A DNA stretch of 64,000 nucleotides from Actinoalloteichus hymeniacidonis (GTDB lineage: Bacteria; Actinomycetota; Actinomycetes; Mycobacteriales; Pseudonocardiaceae), in assembly GCF_014203365.1 (NCBI RefSeq), contig NZ_JACHIS010000001.1, positions 558,001-622,000 on the forward strand. The letters run 5' to 3'. A model generated the notes under the pieces. That model was not told where the DNA came from. It ran no database searches and worked only from the letters and a program-made list of their open reading frames with translations. Shown one piece after another: positions 49,998 through 59,985 of this stretch (positions are counted from its first letter, which is position 1; each line of letters starts with the position of its first letter). Position numbers and translations under genes: made by a program.

Positions 49998-51194
49998 ATG
50001 AGATCCGGGGGCACTGCACGACGTCCGAGACTCGGGGCGATCTCGACCATCCGTGGTCGCGGAGTCCTACGCGGCAAGCCCGCAAGCCTCCGAGAACAGA
50101 TCGCCGACGTAGCCATCGACCCGGATGACCGGCAGACCAGCACCCGGACCGGCGTCGCCGAGAAGCCCTCGGACTCCGACTCGTTACTGACGCGCCTTCG
50201 CCGTCGACAACCCAGACTGGACCACTTGGTCCGGGCGGGCAGCCGGTACCAGCAACGCCACGGCGATCACTACGCCGCCGCGATCACCTTCTTCAGCGTT
50301 CTCGCACTGGTGCCCATCCTGATGGTCGCCTTCGCACTCGCCGGTTTCGTGCTGTCCAGCGACACCGAACTGTTCGACCGACTGCAGGCCGGGGTGGCGT
50401 CCATGCTGCCCGCCGAACTCGGCGAGATCGTGTCGACCACGATCGACCGCGCCGTCGACCAACGCCGCGTCGTCGGCGTGCTCGGTCTGCTGACCGCCCT
50501 GTACTCCGGGCTCGGGTGGATGGCGAACCTGCGAGACGCCATCACCGCGCAGTGGAGTCAGATCGACGAGCCACCCTCGTTGCCTCGGAAACTGCTCAGC
50601 GATCTCGTCTCGCTGGTCGGCCTCGGGCTGGCCCTGCTCGTCTCCTTCGGTCTCACGGCGGCGGGCAGCGGTTTCACCCATCAGATCCTGGATCTCGTCG
50701 GTATCGAACGCACGCCACTGGCGTCAGTGTTGTTGTTCCTCGGCACCCTGGGACTGGCCCTGCTGTCGAACTGGTTGGTCTTCCTCTGGGTGTTGGCACG
50801 CCTTCCGCGCAGGAAGGTCCCGTTGCGCAGCGCGCTGCGCGGTGCCCTGGTCGCCGCGATCGGCTTCGAGATCCTCAAACGCGCGGCCGCGCTCTATCTC
50901 AACGTGATCAGCAACTCGCCCGCAGGCGTGGCCTTCGGATCGGTGATCGGTCTGCTGGTGTTCGTGAACCTGGTGTCGCGCTTCCTGCTGTTGGTGACCG
51001 CATGGACGGCCACCTCATCGCGCAACGGCGACTACCGGCCCACTCCCGCGCCTGACCCGGTGGTGATCCGGCCGAACATCACGGTGCATACGGGGCCGCG
51101 CACCAGGACGGTCGTCGGGTTGTTCGGGGCCGGGCTGACCATCGGCTTGGGCTGGGCCACCCTGCGACGCAGAAGGCCTCGGCGGGGGCGGTGA
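49998..51194 (+). CDS. YihY/BrkB family inner-membrane protein
   Basis: 398 residues. A basic cytoplasmic start of about 80 residues is followed by the YihY (formerly called RNase BN) core with six membrane segments. Family motif RHGDHYAAAITFFSVLALVP is followed by GVLGLLTALYSGLGWMANLR, SDLVSLVGLGLALLVSFGLT, LGTLGLALLSNWLVFLWVLA and GSVIGLLVFVNLVSRFLLLV. ATG 49998. Order next to the DD-carboxypeptidase matches Rv3335c near dacB1 in M. tuberculosis. Role not established. Confidence 0.88.
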   Translation: MRSGGTARRPRLGAISTIRGRGVLRGKPASLREQIADVAIDPDDRQTSTRTGVAEKPSDSDSLLTRLRRRQPRLDHLVRAGSRYQQRHGDHYAAAITFFSVLALVPILMVAFALAGFVLSSDTELFDRLQAGVASMLPAELGEIVSTTIDRAVDQRRVVGVLGLLTALYSGLGWMANLRDAITAQWSQIDEPPSLPRKLLSDLVSLVGLGLALLVSFGLTAAGSGFTHQILDLVGIERTPLASVLLFLGTLGLALLSNWLVFLWVLARLPRRKVPLRSALRGALVAAIGFEILKRAAALYLNVISNSPAGVAFGSVIGLLVFVNLVSRFLLLVTAWTATSSRNGDYRPTPAPDPVVIRPNITVHTGPRTRTVVGLFGAGLTIGLGWATLRRRRPRRGR

Positions 51195-51210
51195 ACCCCA
51201 CGCCGAGGCC
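51175..51210. terminator. Terminator between YihY and the carboxypeptidase homologue
   Basis: Perfect 10-bp arms GGCCTCGGCG (51175-51184) and CGCCGAGGCC (51201-51210). It overlaps the YihY stop codon and serves convergent genes. Confidence 0.75.
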
Positions 51211-51233
51211 CTCGGCATCGTGTCAAGTACGGA

Positions 51234-52601
51234 TCAGGTTCGGGGGTTCGGCGGCCACAGCCAATCCTCGGTGGCGCGCTGGGCCTCTTCCTGCTCCTTG
51301 GCTGCTCGCCTCGCGGCAGCTAGCTTGCGGGCCCGTCGATCCCGCAGCGTCAGGAATGCGAAGAACAGGATCGCCGCGCCTGCCAGCGCGGTGAGCGGCA
51401 ATCCGATGGTGCCGAAGGGATCGAAGCCCGAAGCGGTCTGGGTGGCTGCGGCGTCCTCGCTGTCCGCTCCGCCCTCATCGCCACCGGCCTCATCGCCGCC
51501 CTCGCCGCCCTCGCCGCCCTCGGCGGTCTCACCGGCCTCGCCTGCGGCCTCCTCCTCGGAATCCTCCTGATCGCCTGCGACCACGAGGCTGCCGACCGGA
51601 TCGGTCTCGCCCGCGAAGGAGAAGCCGTAATCGAGCAGCGCGCCCGCCTGCTGGGCGATCCCGGGCTCGGCACTCGCCCGCAGCAGCGCGACCACGAGCC
51701 TGCGCCCGTCCCGCTCCGCACCGCCGACGAAGGTGAAGCCGGATTCGTCCGTGGCACCGCCGAGACCGCCGAGCGCACCCTCGTAACCGGTCATCAGTTC
51801 GCTGCTGTTGGTCACGACACCGCCGGGCACCCCGGGCATGTCGAGCTGGGTGTTGCCAGCCGCCTCGGCGAACTCGGGCTCCTGCAGGGCCGTCCGGAAC
51901 AGCAGCGCGGCGTCGAAGGCGGAGATGCTCGCGTCGGCGTGATGCAGGCCGGACTCGGTGCCCGCCCTGGTGTCGAGCGCACCGATCTCCTGGGCGACGC
52001 CGTTCATCGTGCCGAGTGCTTCGCCGACGCCGCCGAGATGCCGGGCCAACGCGTGTGCCGCGTCGTTTCCGGAGCCCATCACCAGGGCTTGGACGAGCTG
52101 GCGAACGGTGTACTCGGTACCGGGGGCGAGCTCGACCTTGACGCCGACCTGCGCCACGTCCTCCGGGGTCGCGGCAACGAGATCGTCGAGGTTCAGCTGA
52201 CGCAGCGCGGTCAACGCCGTCAGGACCTTGATGGTGGTGGCGGGCCGGTGCCTGCCGTGGGGATCCCGGGCGGCGAGCACGGCGCCGGTGTCCAGATCGG
52301 CGACGATCCACGCATCGGCGTTGACCCCGGCGGGGGGCGCGGCGGCGTTCTCTGGCACCACATCGCCACACTCACCGAGCCGATCGCCGCCGGGAACGCT
52401 CTCCGGCACCGGCAGCGGGGTGAACGTCTCCCCGTCCAGTGGCGGCGGTGCCTCCCGGTAGAGGCAGTCCTGCCCCTCGACTTGGGCCGGCAATGGGAGC
52501 CACGGGTCGGGGGTCGAGGCGTGACCAACGCCCATCCCCGAAAGGGTGACACCCAGAGCGGTGGTGAGAGCGACGGTGAATCGACGGACCGACACAGACA
52601 C
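51234..52601 (-). CDS. D-alanyl-D-alanine carboxypeptidase homologue, apparently catalytically dead
   Basis: 455 residues, DacB1/PBP5-like. Signal peptide (RRFTVALTTALGVTLSGMGV), S11 peptidase domain, then an acidic Gly/Glu-rich linker (about 385-415) and a C-terminal membrane helix (IGLPLTALAGAAILFFAFLT) with a basic tail. The SxxK box reads RPATTIKVL, so the serine nucleophile is Thr122 (Lys125 kept). SGN (177-179) is intact. The KTG box, normally GALGGKTGFTD, reads GALGGLGGATD, so KTG is LGG at 280-282. Both changes are in clean codons, not frameshifts. A pseudo-enzyme that binds but does not cleave peptidoglycan stems is the simplest reading. GTG 52601 is chosen from a leaderless TAGCCT box 7 nt upstream. 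The symbol dacB1 is withheld because of the lost active site. Confidence 0.85.
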   Translation of the reverse strand: MSVSVRRFTVALTTALGVTLSGMGVGHASTPDPWLPLPAQVEGQDCLYREAPPPLDGETFTPLPVPESVPGGDRLGECGDVVPENAAAPPAGVNADAWIVADLDTGAVLAARDPHGRHRPATTIKVLTALTALRQLNLDDLVAATPEDVAQVGVKVELAPGTEYTVRQLVQALVMGSGNDAAHALARHLGGVGEALGTMNGVAQEIGALDTRAGTESGLHHADASISAFDAALLFRTALQEPEFAEAAGNTQLDMPGVPGGVVTNSSELMTGYEGALGGLGGATDESGFTFVGGAERDGRRLVVALLRASAEPGIAQQAGALLDYGFSFAGETDPVGSLVVAGDQEDSEEEAAGEAGETAEGGEGGEGGDEAGGDEGGADSEDAAATQTASGFDPFGTIGLPLTALAGAAILFFAFLTLRDRRARKLAAARRAAKEQEEAQRATEDWLWPPNPRT

Positions 52602-52608
52602 GGGCCTC

Positions 52609-52614
52609 AGGCTA
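52609..52614 (-). promoter_or_regulatory. Leaderless -10 box of the carboxypeptidase homologue
   Basis: Minus-strand TAGCCT, seven bases, GTG 52601. Confidence 0.62.
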
Positions 52615-52973
52615 GCCACCCCATTACGAGCGACATCATCCGACACCACCGTGAACCTCCGAGATCTCTGTAGACGCATGGGAACGGGACCTGGAATCAA
52701 GGGGTCGACAGGCTGATTCGCCTACTGACCGAACCGGTGTCACGCCGAGATATACGCCCTGGATACGAGGCGAAGCGAGCGCGACACCCCTAGTGTCCCG
52801 GTGGGCGAACCAGGCTGCGCGCTGATCGTTCGATGTGGTCGGTGATCAGAGCCGTCGTATTCGACGGACGCCAACCGGACATCGACGCAAAGAATAGGAG
52901 ATGGGATTCCGCGGTGGCCAAGAGGCACGAATTCGATGCCGGGGACGGTCGTGCTACCGCGCTCGTAGAACGA
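52615..52973. other. Gap between sdhB and the carboxypeptidase homologue
   Basis: About 360 bp. A plus-strand open frame (52833-53045) has no ribosome-binding site or family match and runs through the sdhB terminator, so it is not called. A small GACAC / GTGTC hairpin lies near 52780. Nothing else seen. Confidence 0.4.
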
Positions 52974-53009
52974 ATCGGGCCGGGGACGGTTACCCGTTCC
53001 CGGCCCGAT
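52974..53009 (-). terminator. sdh operon terminator
   Basis: 16-bp arms (52974-52989 starting ATCGGGCCGG, and 52994-53009) pair with one G-T wobble around loop TTAC, directly after the sdhB stop. Confidence 0.88.
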
Positions 53010-53013
53010 GAGA

Positions 53014-53816
53014 TCAGACTCGCCGGAAGAGCAGAGCCCGCTTGACCTCTTGAATCGCCTTGGTCACCTGGATGCCACGCGGACAGGCATCGGTGCAGTT
53101 GAACGTCGTGCGGCAGCGCCACACGCCCTCTGCGTCGTTCAGGATGTCGAGCCGCTCCTCGGCGGCCTCGTCCCGGCTGTCGAAGATGAACCGGTGCGCG
53201 TTGACGATCGCCGCCGGACCGAAGTACTTCTCGTCGGTCCAGTACACCGGGCACGACGAGGTGCAGGCCGCGCACAGGATGCACTTGGTGGTGTCGTCGA
53301 AGCGCTCCCGATCGGCGACCGACTGCACCCGCTCGCGGGTGGGCTCGTTGCCGCTGGTGATCAGGTAGGGCTTGACCGCGCGGAACGCCTCGAAGAAGGG
53401 CTCCATGTCGACGATCAGGTCCTTCTCGACCTTCAGGCCCTTGATCGCCTCGATGGTGATCGTGGTGTGCTTGCCCTCGGCTGCGGAGAGGTCCTTGACC
53501 AGTACCTTGCAGGCCAGCCGGTTCACGCCGTTGATCCGCATGGCGTCCGAACCACAGATGCCGTGCGCACAGGACCGTCGGAAGGCCAGCGTGCCGTCCT
53601 GGTACCACTTGACGTGGTGCAGCAGGTTCAGCACCCGGTCGGTGGGCAGCGCGGGAACGTCGAACGACTCCCAGTGCGGTTCGCTGTCCCGTTCCGGGTT
53701 GAAGCGCATGATCTTGACCGTGACGATGGTCGAGCCCTCCGGAGCAGGCGGCGGGGCGCCGGGGTCCCGCTGTTCCGGCTCGGTGGCTTCCGGTTTGCTC
53801 GTGGTGGGGGCAGACA

Positions 53817-53817
<1 letters not shown>
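53014..53817 (-). CDS. sdhB: Succinate dehydrogenase iron-sulfur subunit
   Basis: 267 residues, electron-transfer subunit of complex II. The [2Fe-2S] ligands are in RRSCAHGICGSDAMRI and RLACKVLVKD; the [4Fe-4S] in KCILCAACTSSCPVYW; the [3Fe-4S] in NCTDACPRGIQV. A 30-residue Ala/Pro/Glu-rich start precedes the ferredoxin domain. ATG 53817 overlaps the sdhA stop (ATGA). Last gene of the operon, followed by a strong terminator. Confidence 0.97.
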
Positions 53818-55598
<1,781 letters not shown>

Positions 55599-55682
55599 GA
55601 GCGCTTCTCCATCATGTCGGGGCCGACCGCGTCGTGCGCCGGACCCTCGCGTTCGTCGACCCCCCGAATCGGGCGGGAGGAA

Positions 55683-56108
55683 TCAGCTGCCGATGTTCGG
55701 GTCGAAGGTGAACAGCACGAAGGTGCCCAGACCGATGATCAGCACCATCGATGCCGCCAACAGCATCTTCAGCCAGAACCGCGTGCCGTCCTTGCGGGCG
55801 TAGTCGTCGATCACGGTCCGCAGTCCGTTGGCGCCGTGCAAACCGGCCAGCCACAGCATGGTCAGGTCCCAGAACTGCCAGAAGGGCGAGGCCCAACGAC
55901 CGGCGACGAAGGCGAAGTTGATCCGCTGAACGCCGTCATCGAGGAACAACATGATGGTCAGGTGGCCGAGCACCAGTACGACCAGCAGCAGACCGGAAAG
56001 CCGCATGAACAGCCAGCTGTACAGCTCGAAATTGCTGCGGCGTGCGGCGGGCCTGCGGGGGGAGCGCGGTGAGGCGATGCTCGGTGTCGCATCGGTTGCA
56101 CTGGTCAT
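55683..56108 (-). CDS. sdhD: Succinate dehydrogenase hydrophobic anchor subunit
   Basis: 141 residues with three membrane helices: LYSWLFMRLSGLLLVVLVLG with HLTIML, LTMLWLAGLHGANGLRTVID and MLLAASMVLIIGLGTFVLFT. His in GHLTIML or LHGANG are candidate haem ligands. A disordered Ser/Pro/Arg start of about 30 residues. ATG 56108 lies two bases after the sdhC stop, so translation is coupled. Confidence 0.92.
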   Translation of the reverse strand: MTSATDATPSIASPRSPRRPAARRSNFELYSWLFMRLSGLLLVVLVLGHLTIMLFLDDGVQRINFAFVAGRWASPFWQFWDLTMLWLAGLHGANGLRTVIDDYARKDGTRFWLKMLLAASMVLIIGLGTFVLFTFDPNIGS

Positions 56109-56110
56109 TG

Positions 56111-56548
56111 TCAGCTTCCCCCGAACAGTTCCGCGATGCCCTTGCTGATCAGGTAGTAGGACCCCGGGATCATGACGAGCAGCCAGATACCGACGATGGT
56201 CCACAGCATGGGGCGCTGATACTTGATGCCCTTGCCCCAGAAGTCGACGAGCATCACGCGGATGCCGTTGAGTGCGTGGTAGAGCACCGCACCGACCAGA
56301 CCCAGTTCGAACAGGATCATGATCGGACTCTTGTAGGTGGCGATGACCTCGTCGTATGCGTGCGGCGAGACCCGCACCAGAGCCGTGTCGAGGACATGGA
56401 CGAACAGGAAGAAGAACACGAGCACACCGGTGATGCGGTGTGCTACCCACGACCACATTCCGGGGTCGCCCCGATACAAGGTGCCCCCGAGTCGGGCCTT
56501 ACCGACCCGGTCCGTGGCTCCCGCCGCGTTGGCGGTGGTGCTGGCCAT
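56111..56548 (-). CDS. sdhC: Succinate dehydrogenase cytochrome b556 subunit
   Basis: 145 residues, first gene of the operon. Signature GMWSWVAHRITGVLVFFFLF followed by VHVLD, then YHALNGIRVMLVDFWGKGIK (haem His in YHALNG) and LWTIVGIWLLVMIPGSYYLI. Three membrane helices. ATG 56548 follows TTGGAGG at 7 nt; the open frame upstream is not homologous. The complex passes electrons from succinate to menaquinone. Confidence 0.94.
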   Translation of the reverse strand: MASTTANAAGATDRVGKARLGGTLYRGDPGMWSWVAHRITGVLVFFFLFVHVLDTALVRVSPHAYDEVIATYKSPIMILFELGLVGAVLYHALNGIRVMLVDFWGKGIKYQRPMLWTIVGIWLLVMIPGSYYLISKGIAELFGGS

Positions 56549-57035
56549 GACGGACGGCCTCCAACGTCTCTGGTGGACTCGGCCGCGCCGCGACGCCGGA
56601 CGATCGGTGGGGAACCGGGTCTCGACGTACTGACGAAGCCTTGACATTTCGGATGCTAGACCGCCGGTAATGCCGAGGCACAGCCGGCAGTACCTGCTGT
56701 GATCGACCGAACAGGAGATTTCCGGCCTGTCGAACGTCCGGGTGCCCCGGTCGGGGTGCCGTTACCTGGCACATCTGCTCACTACGGGTTCACACCGTGT
56801 CGTCGGACACGCGCGGTGTCCGACTGTCAGCATTCGGTCGCGCTGAGTGCGTCGATCTACCACAGTCGGCGGTCGGGGTGCCAGATCTGTCGTTAATTCG
56901 CCTCAACAATTCGGTTACGCGCGACCCGACTGCTATCGAGCCGGTCCGACCAGCGGGTACGGTTCGGCATCCCACATCGTGGCGTCTCAACCAGCGGACG
57001 CTCGAGTGACATGTCTTCTCGGAAGGAGCTCGACC
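56549..57035. other. Divergent sdh / bmp control region
   Basis: 487 bp between the minus-strand sdh operon and the plus-strand bmp operon. No ORF is called. It contains a perfect interrupted palindrome (56802-56824), listed separately. Minus-strand TAGCAT (near 56650-56655) could be an sdh -10. An AT-richer stretch at 56890-56945 is the likely bmp promoter area. Confidence 0.45.
56802..56824. promoter_or_regulatory. Perfect 9-bp inverted repeat
   Basis: GTCGGACAC (56802-56810), GCGCG, GTGTCCGAC (56816-56824). The preceding bases repeat the same half-site (GTGTCG at 56798). Operator for either divergent operon, or a hairpin in the bmp leader. Confidence 0.5.
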
Positions 57036-58187
57036 ATGCGCCGACCGCGTGGTGCCGCACTAGCGGCCATCGCTCTCACAGGGGCGCTGGCTCTCGCAGG
57101 TTGTGCGAGGGACAGTGGCTCGGGAGGCGGGGACGGCGGTGGTGACTCCGCCGCAGGCAACGGTGGCTGCGAGCTGGCCGAGGCGCCCGTCGCCGACGCC
57201 GAGGCGACGCCGTCGACCGTCCCGACCGAGGACGTCGACGGCAGCGAGCTGCGGGTCGGCCTCGCCTACGACATCGGCGGCCGTGGCGACGCATCGTTCA
57301 ACGACGCCGCCGCCGCCGGGCTGGACCGAGCCATCGAGGAACTCGGCGTCTCCGAGGACAACGTCCGCGAGCTGACCGCGGCCGCCAACGAGTCCGAGGA
57401 CGCCAAGCAGACGCGACTGCGTCAGCTGGCCGACGAGGGCTTCAACCCGATCATCGGGGTCGGCTTCGCCTACGCCGAGTCCTTCAAGATCGTCGCCGAG
57501 GAGTTCCCGGACGTCGAATTCGCCCTGGTGGACGCGGACGTTCCCGAGGCCGACAACGTCACCGGTCTGCTGTTCGCCGAGCACGAGGGCTCGTTCCTCA
57601 CCGGCGTGGCCGCCGCGTACGAGTCGGAGAACTGCCACATCGGCTTCGTCGGCGGCGTCGAGAACCCGCTGATCCAGAAGTTCGAGGCAGGCTTCCTCGC
57701 GGGCGCGCAGGCCGCCGCTCCCGACATCACCATCGAGAACACCTACCTGACCTCCGGTAGCGACATCACCGGTTTCCAGGACCCGGCGCGGGGCAACGAG
57801 GCCGCTCGCGGCCAGATCGAGGCGGGCGCCGACGTGCTCTACCACGCTTCGGGTGCCTCCGGGCAGGGTGTGTTCGAGGCCGCCTACGCCGACGACATCA
57901 AGGCGATCGGCGTCGACTCCGACCAGTACAACCAGGAGATCGTCGGCGAGGCCCACGAGATCATCATCACCTCGATGCTCAAGCGCGTCGACGTCGCGGT
58001 CTTCGACTTCCTGGCCGCCGTCGCGCAGGACGACCTCTCGGTCATGCCGGAGCTGTTCAACCTGGAGGTGGACGGCGTCGGCTACTCCACCTCCGGTGAT
58101 CTCCTCGCTCCGGAGACCATCGAGGCACTCGAGGGATACCGGGCCGGCATCATCTCCGGCGACATCGAGGTTCCCGACACGCCCTGA
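57036..58187 (+). CDS. BMP family ABC transporter substrate-binding lipoprotein
   Basis: 383 residues. Lipoprotein signal MRRPRGAALAAIALTGALAL followed by AGC (Cys22). Then a Gly/Ser-rich spacer and a BMP (PnrA/Med) domain: LRVGLAYDIGGRGDASFNDA, GFNPIIGVGFAYAESFKIVA, HIGFVGGVENPLIQKFEAGF and DVLYHASGASGQGVFEAAYA. The aromatic and Asp residues that bind nucleosides in PnrA lie in these segments. ATG 57036 follows GGAAGGAG. Head of an operon with ATPase, two permeases, cdd and deoA, so nucleosides are the expected cargo. Confidence 0.92.
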   Translation: MRRPRGAALAAIALTGALALAGCARDSGSGGGDGGGDSAAGNGGCELAEAPVADAEATPSTVPTEDVDGSELRVGLAYDIGGRGDASFNDAAAAGLDRAIEELGVSEDNVRELTAAANESEDAKQTRLRQLADEGFNPIIGVGFAYAESFKIVAEEFPDVEFALVDADVPEADNVTGLLFAEHEGSFLTGVAAAYESENCHIGFVGGVENPLIQKFEAGFLAGAQAAAPDITIENTYLTSGSDITGFQDPARGNEAARGQIEAGADVLYHASGASGQGVFEAAYADDIKAIGVDSDQYNQEIVGEAHEIIITSMLKRVDVAVFDFLAAVAQDDLSVMPELFNLEVDGVGYSTSGDLLAPETIEALEGYRAGIISGDIEVPDTP

Positions 58188-58205
58188 GGCGTATCGATCT
58201 CCGCT

Positions 58206-58240
58206 CGACGTGGGCCTGCCCGATGGGTGGGCCCACGTCG
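58206..58240 (+). terminator. Intercistronic hairpin after the binding-protein gene
   Basis: Perfect 11-bp arms CGACGTGGGCC (58206-58216) and GGCCCACGTCG (58230-58240). Likely a leaky terminator or mRNA stabiliser giving more binding protein than transporter. Confidence 0.65.
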
Positions 58241-58335
58241 TGTGAGAGAACAGCACGGACGGGGTCTCGTCCGCGTGAACGACCTCGGCATCATCTCGGC
58301 AGGTCGCCCACGACAACCACTGAGAGAAGAGACCG

Positions 58336-59985
58336 ATGACCAGTTCCGGGCAGCCTGGCGCCGCCGGGCCCGCGCCCGCTGTGGCGCTTTCCGGTATCAC
58401 CAAGCGGTTCCCCGGCGTGGTGGCCAACTCCGACGTCGAGCTGGTCGTCGCGCAGGGCGAGGTGCACGCGCTGTGCGGTGAGAACGGCGCGGGCAAGTCG
58501 ACCCTGATGAAGATCCTCTACGGGATGCAGCAACCCGACGAGGGCACCATCGAGATCAACGGCGAGCGAGTCGACTTCCGTTCCCCATCGGATGCCATCG
58601 CTGCGGGCATCGGGATGGTCCACCAGCATTTCATGCTGGCCGACAACCTCACGGTGCTGGAGAACGTGGTCCTCGGCGCCGAGAAGCTGCACGGCATCGG
58701 GGCCAAGGCGCGGAAGCGGATCGCCGAGCTGGCGGGCCAGACCGGTCTGCACGTCGACCTGTCCCTGCCCGTCGAGCAGCTGGGCGTCGCCGACCGGCAG
58801 CGGGTGGAGATCCTCAAGGTCCTGTACCGGGGTGCCCGGATCGTCATCCTCGACGAGCCGACCGCCGTGCTCGTCCCACAGGAGGTCGACGAACTCTTCG
58901 AGACGCTGCGCGGCATGCAGCGCCAGGGGTTCACCTTCCTGTTCATCTCCCACAAGCTCGACGAGGTGCGCGCGATCGCCGACACCGTCACGGTGATCCG
59001 ACGCGGCACCACCGTCGGAAAGGCCGACCCTCGGGCGATCAGCTCCCGGCAGCTCGCCGAGATGATGGTCGGCAGCGAACTGCCCAGCCCGGAGACCCGG
59101 GAGTCCACGGTCACCGACCGGGTGGTGCTTCGGGTCAGCGACCTCGCGTTGCGGGACGAGTCTGGTGACCGGATCGTGCTCGACGACGTCGACCTGGTGG
59201 TCCGCTCCGGCGAGATCCTGGGTATCGCGGGCGTCGAGGGCAACGGCCAGGTCGAGCTGGTCGAGACGCTGATGGGCATCCGCAAGGCGAACAAGGGTCG
59301 GGTGGAACTCGGCGATCGCGATGTCACCGACGCGGGCACGCTGGCCCGTCGCGCGGCGGGCATCGGTTATGTCCCCGAGGACCGCACCCGGCACGGACTG
59401 CTGCTCGGTGAACCGCTGTGGTCCAACCGCATCCTGGGGTATCAGACCCGCCCGCCGGTGGCACGGGGTCCGTGGCTGGACCTCGACGGCGCTCGCCGGG
59501 ACACCGAACGCATCGTCGAGCAGTTCGACGTGCGCACCCCGAACATCGACGTCGTGGTCGGCGCGTTGTCCGGTGGGAACCAACAGAAACTCGTGGTCGG
59601 CCGGGAGCTCTCCGGCGACCCGGTGCTGCTGATCGCCTCGCACCCCACCCGGGGTGTCGACGTGGGTGCGCAGGCCGGGATCTGGGATCACATCAAGCGG
59701 GCCAGAGCCAACGGACTCGCGGTGCTGCTGATCTCCGCCGATCTCGACGAGCTGATCGGCCTCTCCGACACGATCAAGGTCATGCTGCGCGGCCGGTTGG
59801 TCGCCGATGCGGACCCACACACGGTGACGCCCGAGGAACTGGGCGCCGCGATGACGGGCGCGAGCACCGACGCGGGGGCAGGCCCGGCGGCCGAGTCCGA
59901 TTCCGCCGACGCCGGGTCCACCGACAAGACCAGGCACGACGACGGACCGACGTCGGGCGAGGACGACGAGGACAGGGAACGGTGA
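58336..59985 (+). CDS. Nucleoside-type ABC transporter ATP-binding protein (two NBDs)
   Basis: 549 residues with two fused nucleotide-binding domains. NBD1: Walker A CGENGAGKSTLMKIL (about residue 50), VEQLGVADRQRVEILKVLYR signature region, Walker B RIVILDEPTAVLVPQE. NBD2: a Walker A position that reads GVEGNGQVELVETLMG (no GKS, as usual in this family), signature LSGGNQQKLVVGRELSGDPV, and LLIASHPTRGVD in place of a full Walker B. So only one ATP site is canonical. Acidic Ser/Asp-rich tail. ATG 58336 follows GAAGAGA. The stop overlaps the first permease start. Confidence 0.92.
   Translation: MTSSGQPGAAGPAPAVALSGITKRFPGVVANSDVELVVAQGEVHALCGENGAGKSTLMKILYGMQQPDEGTIEINGERVDFRSPSDAIAAGIGMVHQHFMLADNLTVLENVVLGAEKLHGIGAKARKRIAELAGQTGLHVDLSLPVEQLGVADRQRVEILKVLYRGARIVILDEPTAVLVPQEVDELFETLRGMQRQGFTFLFISHKLDEVRAIADTVTVIRRGTTVGKADPRAISSRQLAEMMVGSELPSPETRESTVTDRVVLRVSDLALRDESGDRIVLDDVDLVVRSGEILGIAGVEGNGQVELVETLMGIRKANKGRVELGDRDVTDAGTLARRAAGIGYVPEDRTRHGLLLGEPLWSNRILGYQTRPPVARGPWLDLDGARRDTERIVEQFDVRTPNIDVVVGALSGGNQQKLVVGRELSGDPVLLIASHPTRGVDVGAQAGIWDHIKRARANGLAVLLISADLDELIGLSDTIKVMLRGRLVADADPHTVTPEELGAAMTGASTDAGAGPAAESDSADAGSTDKTRHDDGPTSGEDDEDRER

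Noticed and set aside
52833-53045. 70-codon plus-strand ORF in the gap after sdhB
   Set aside because: No ribosome-binding site, no family match, and it runs through the sdh terminator stem into sdhB antisense.
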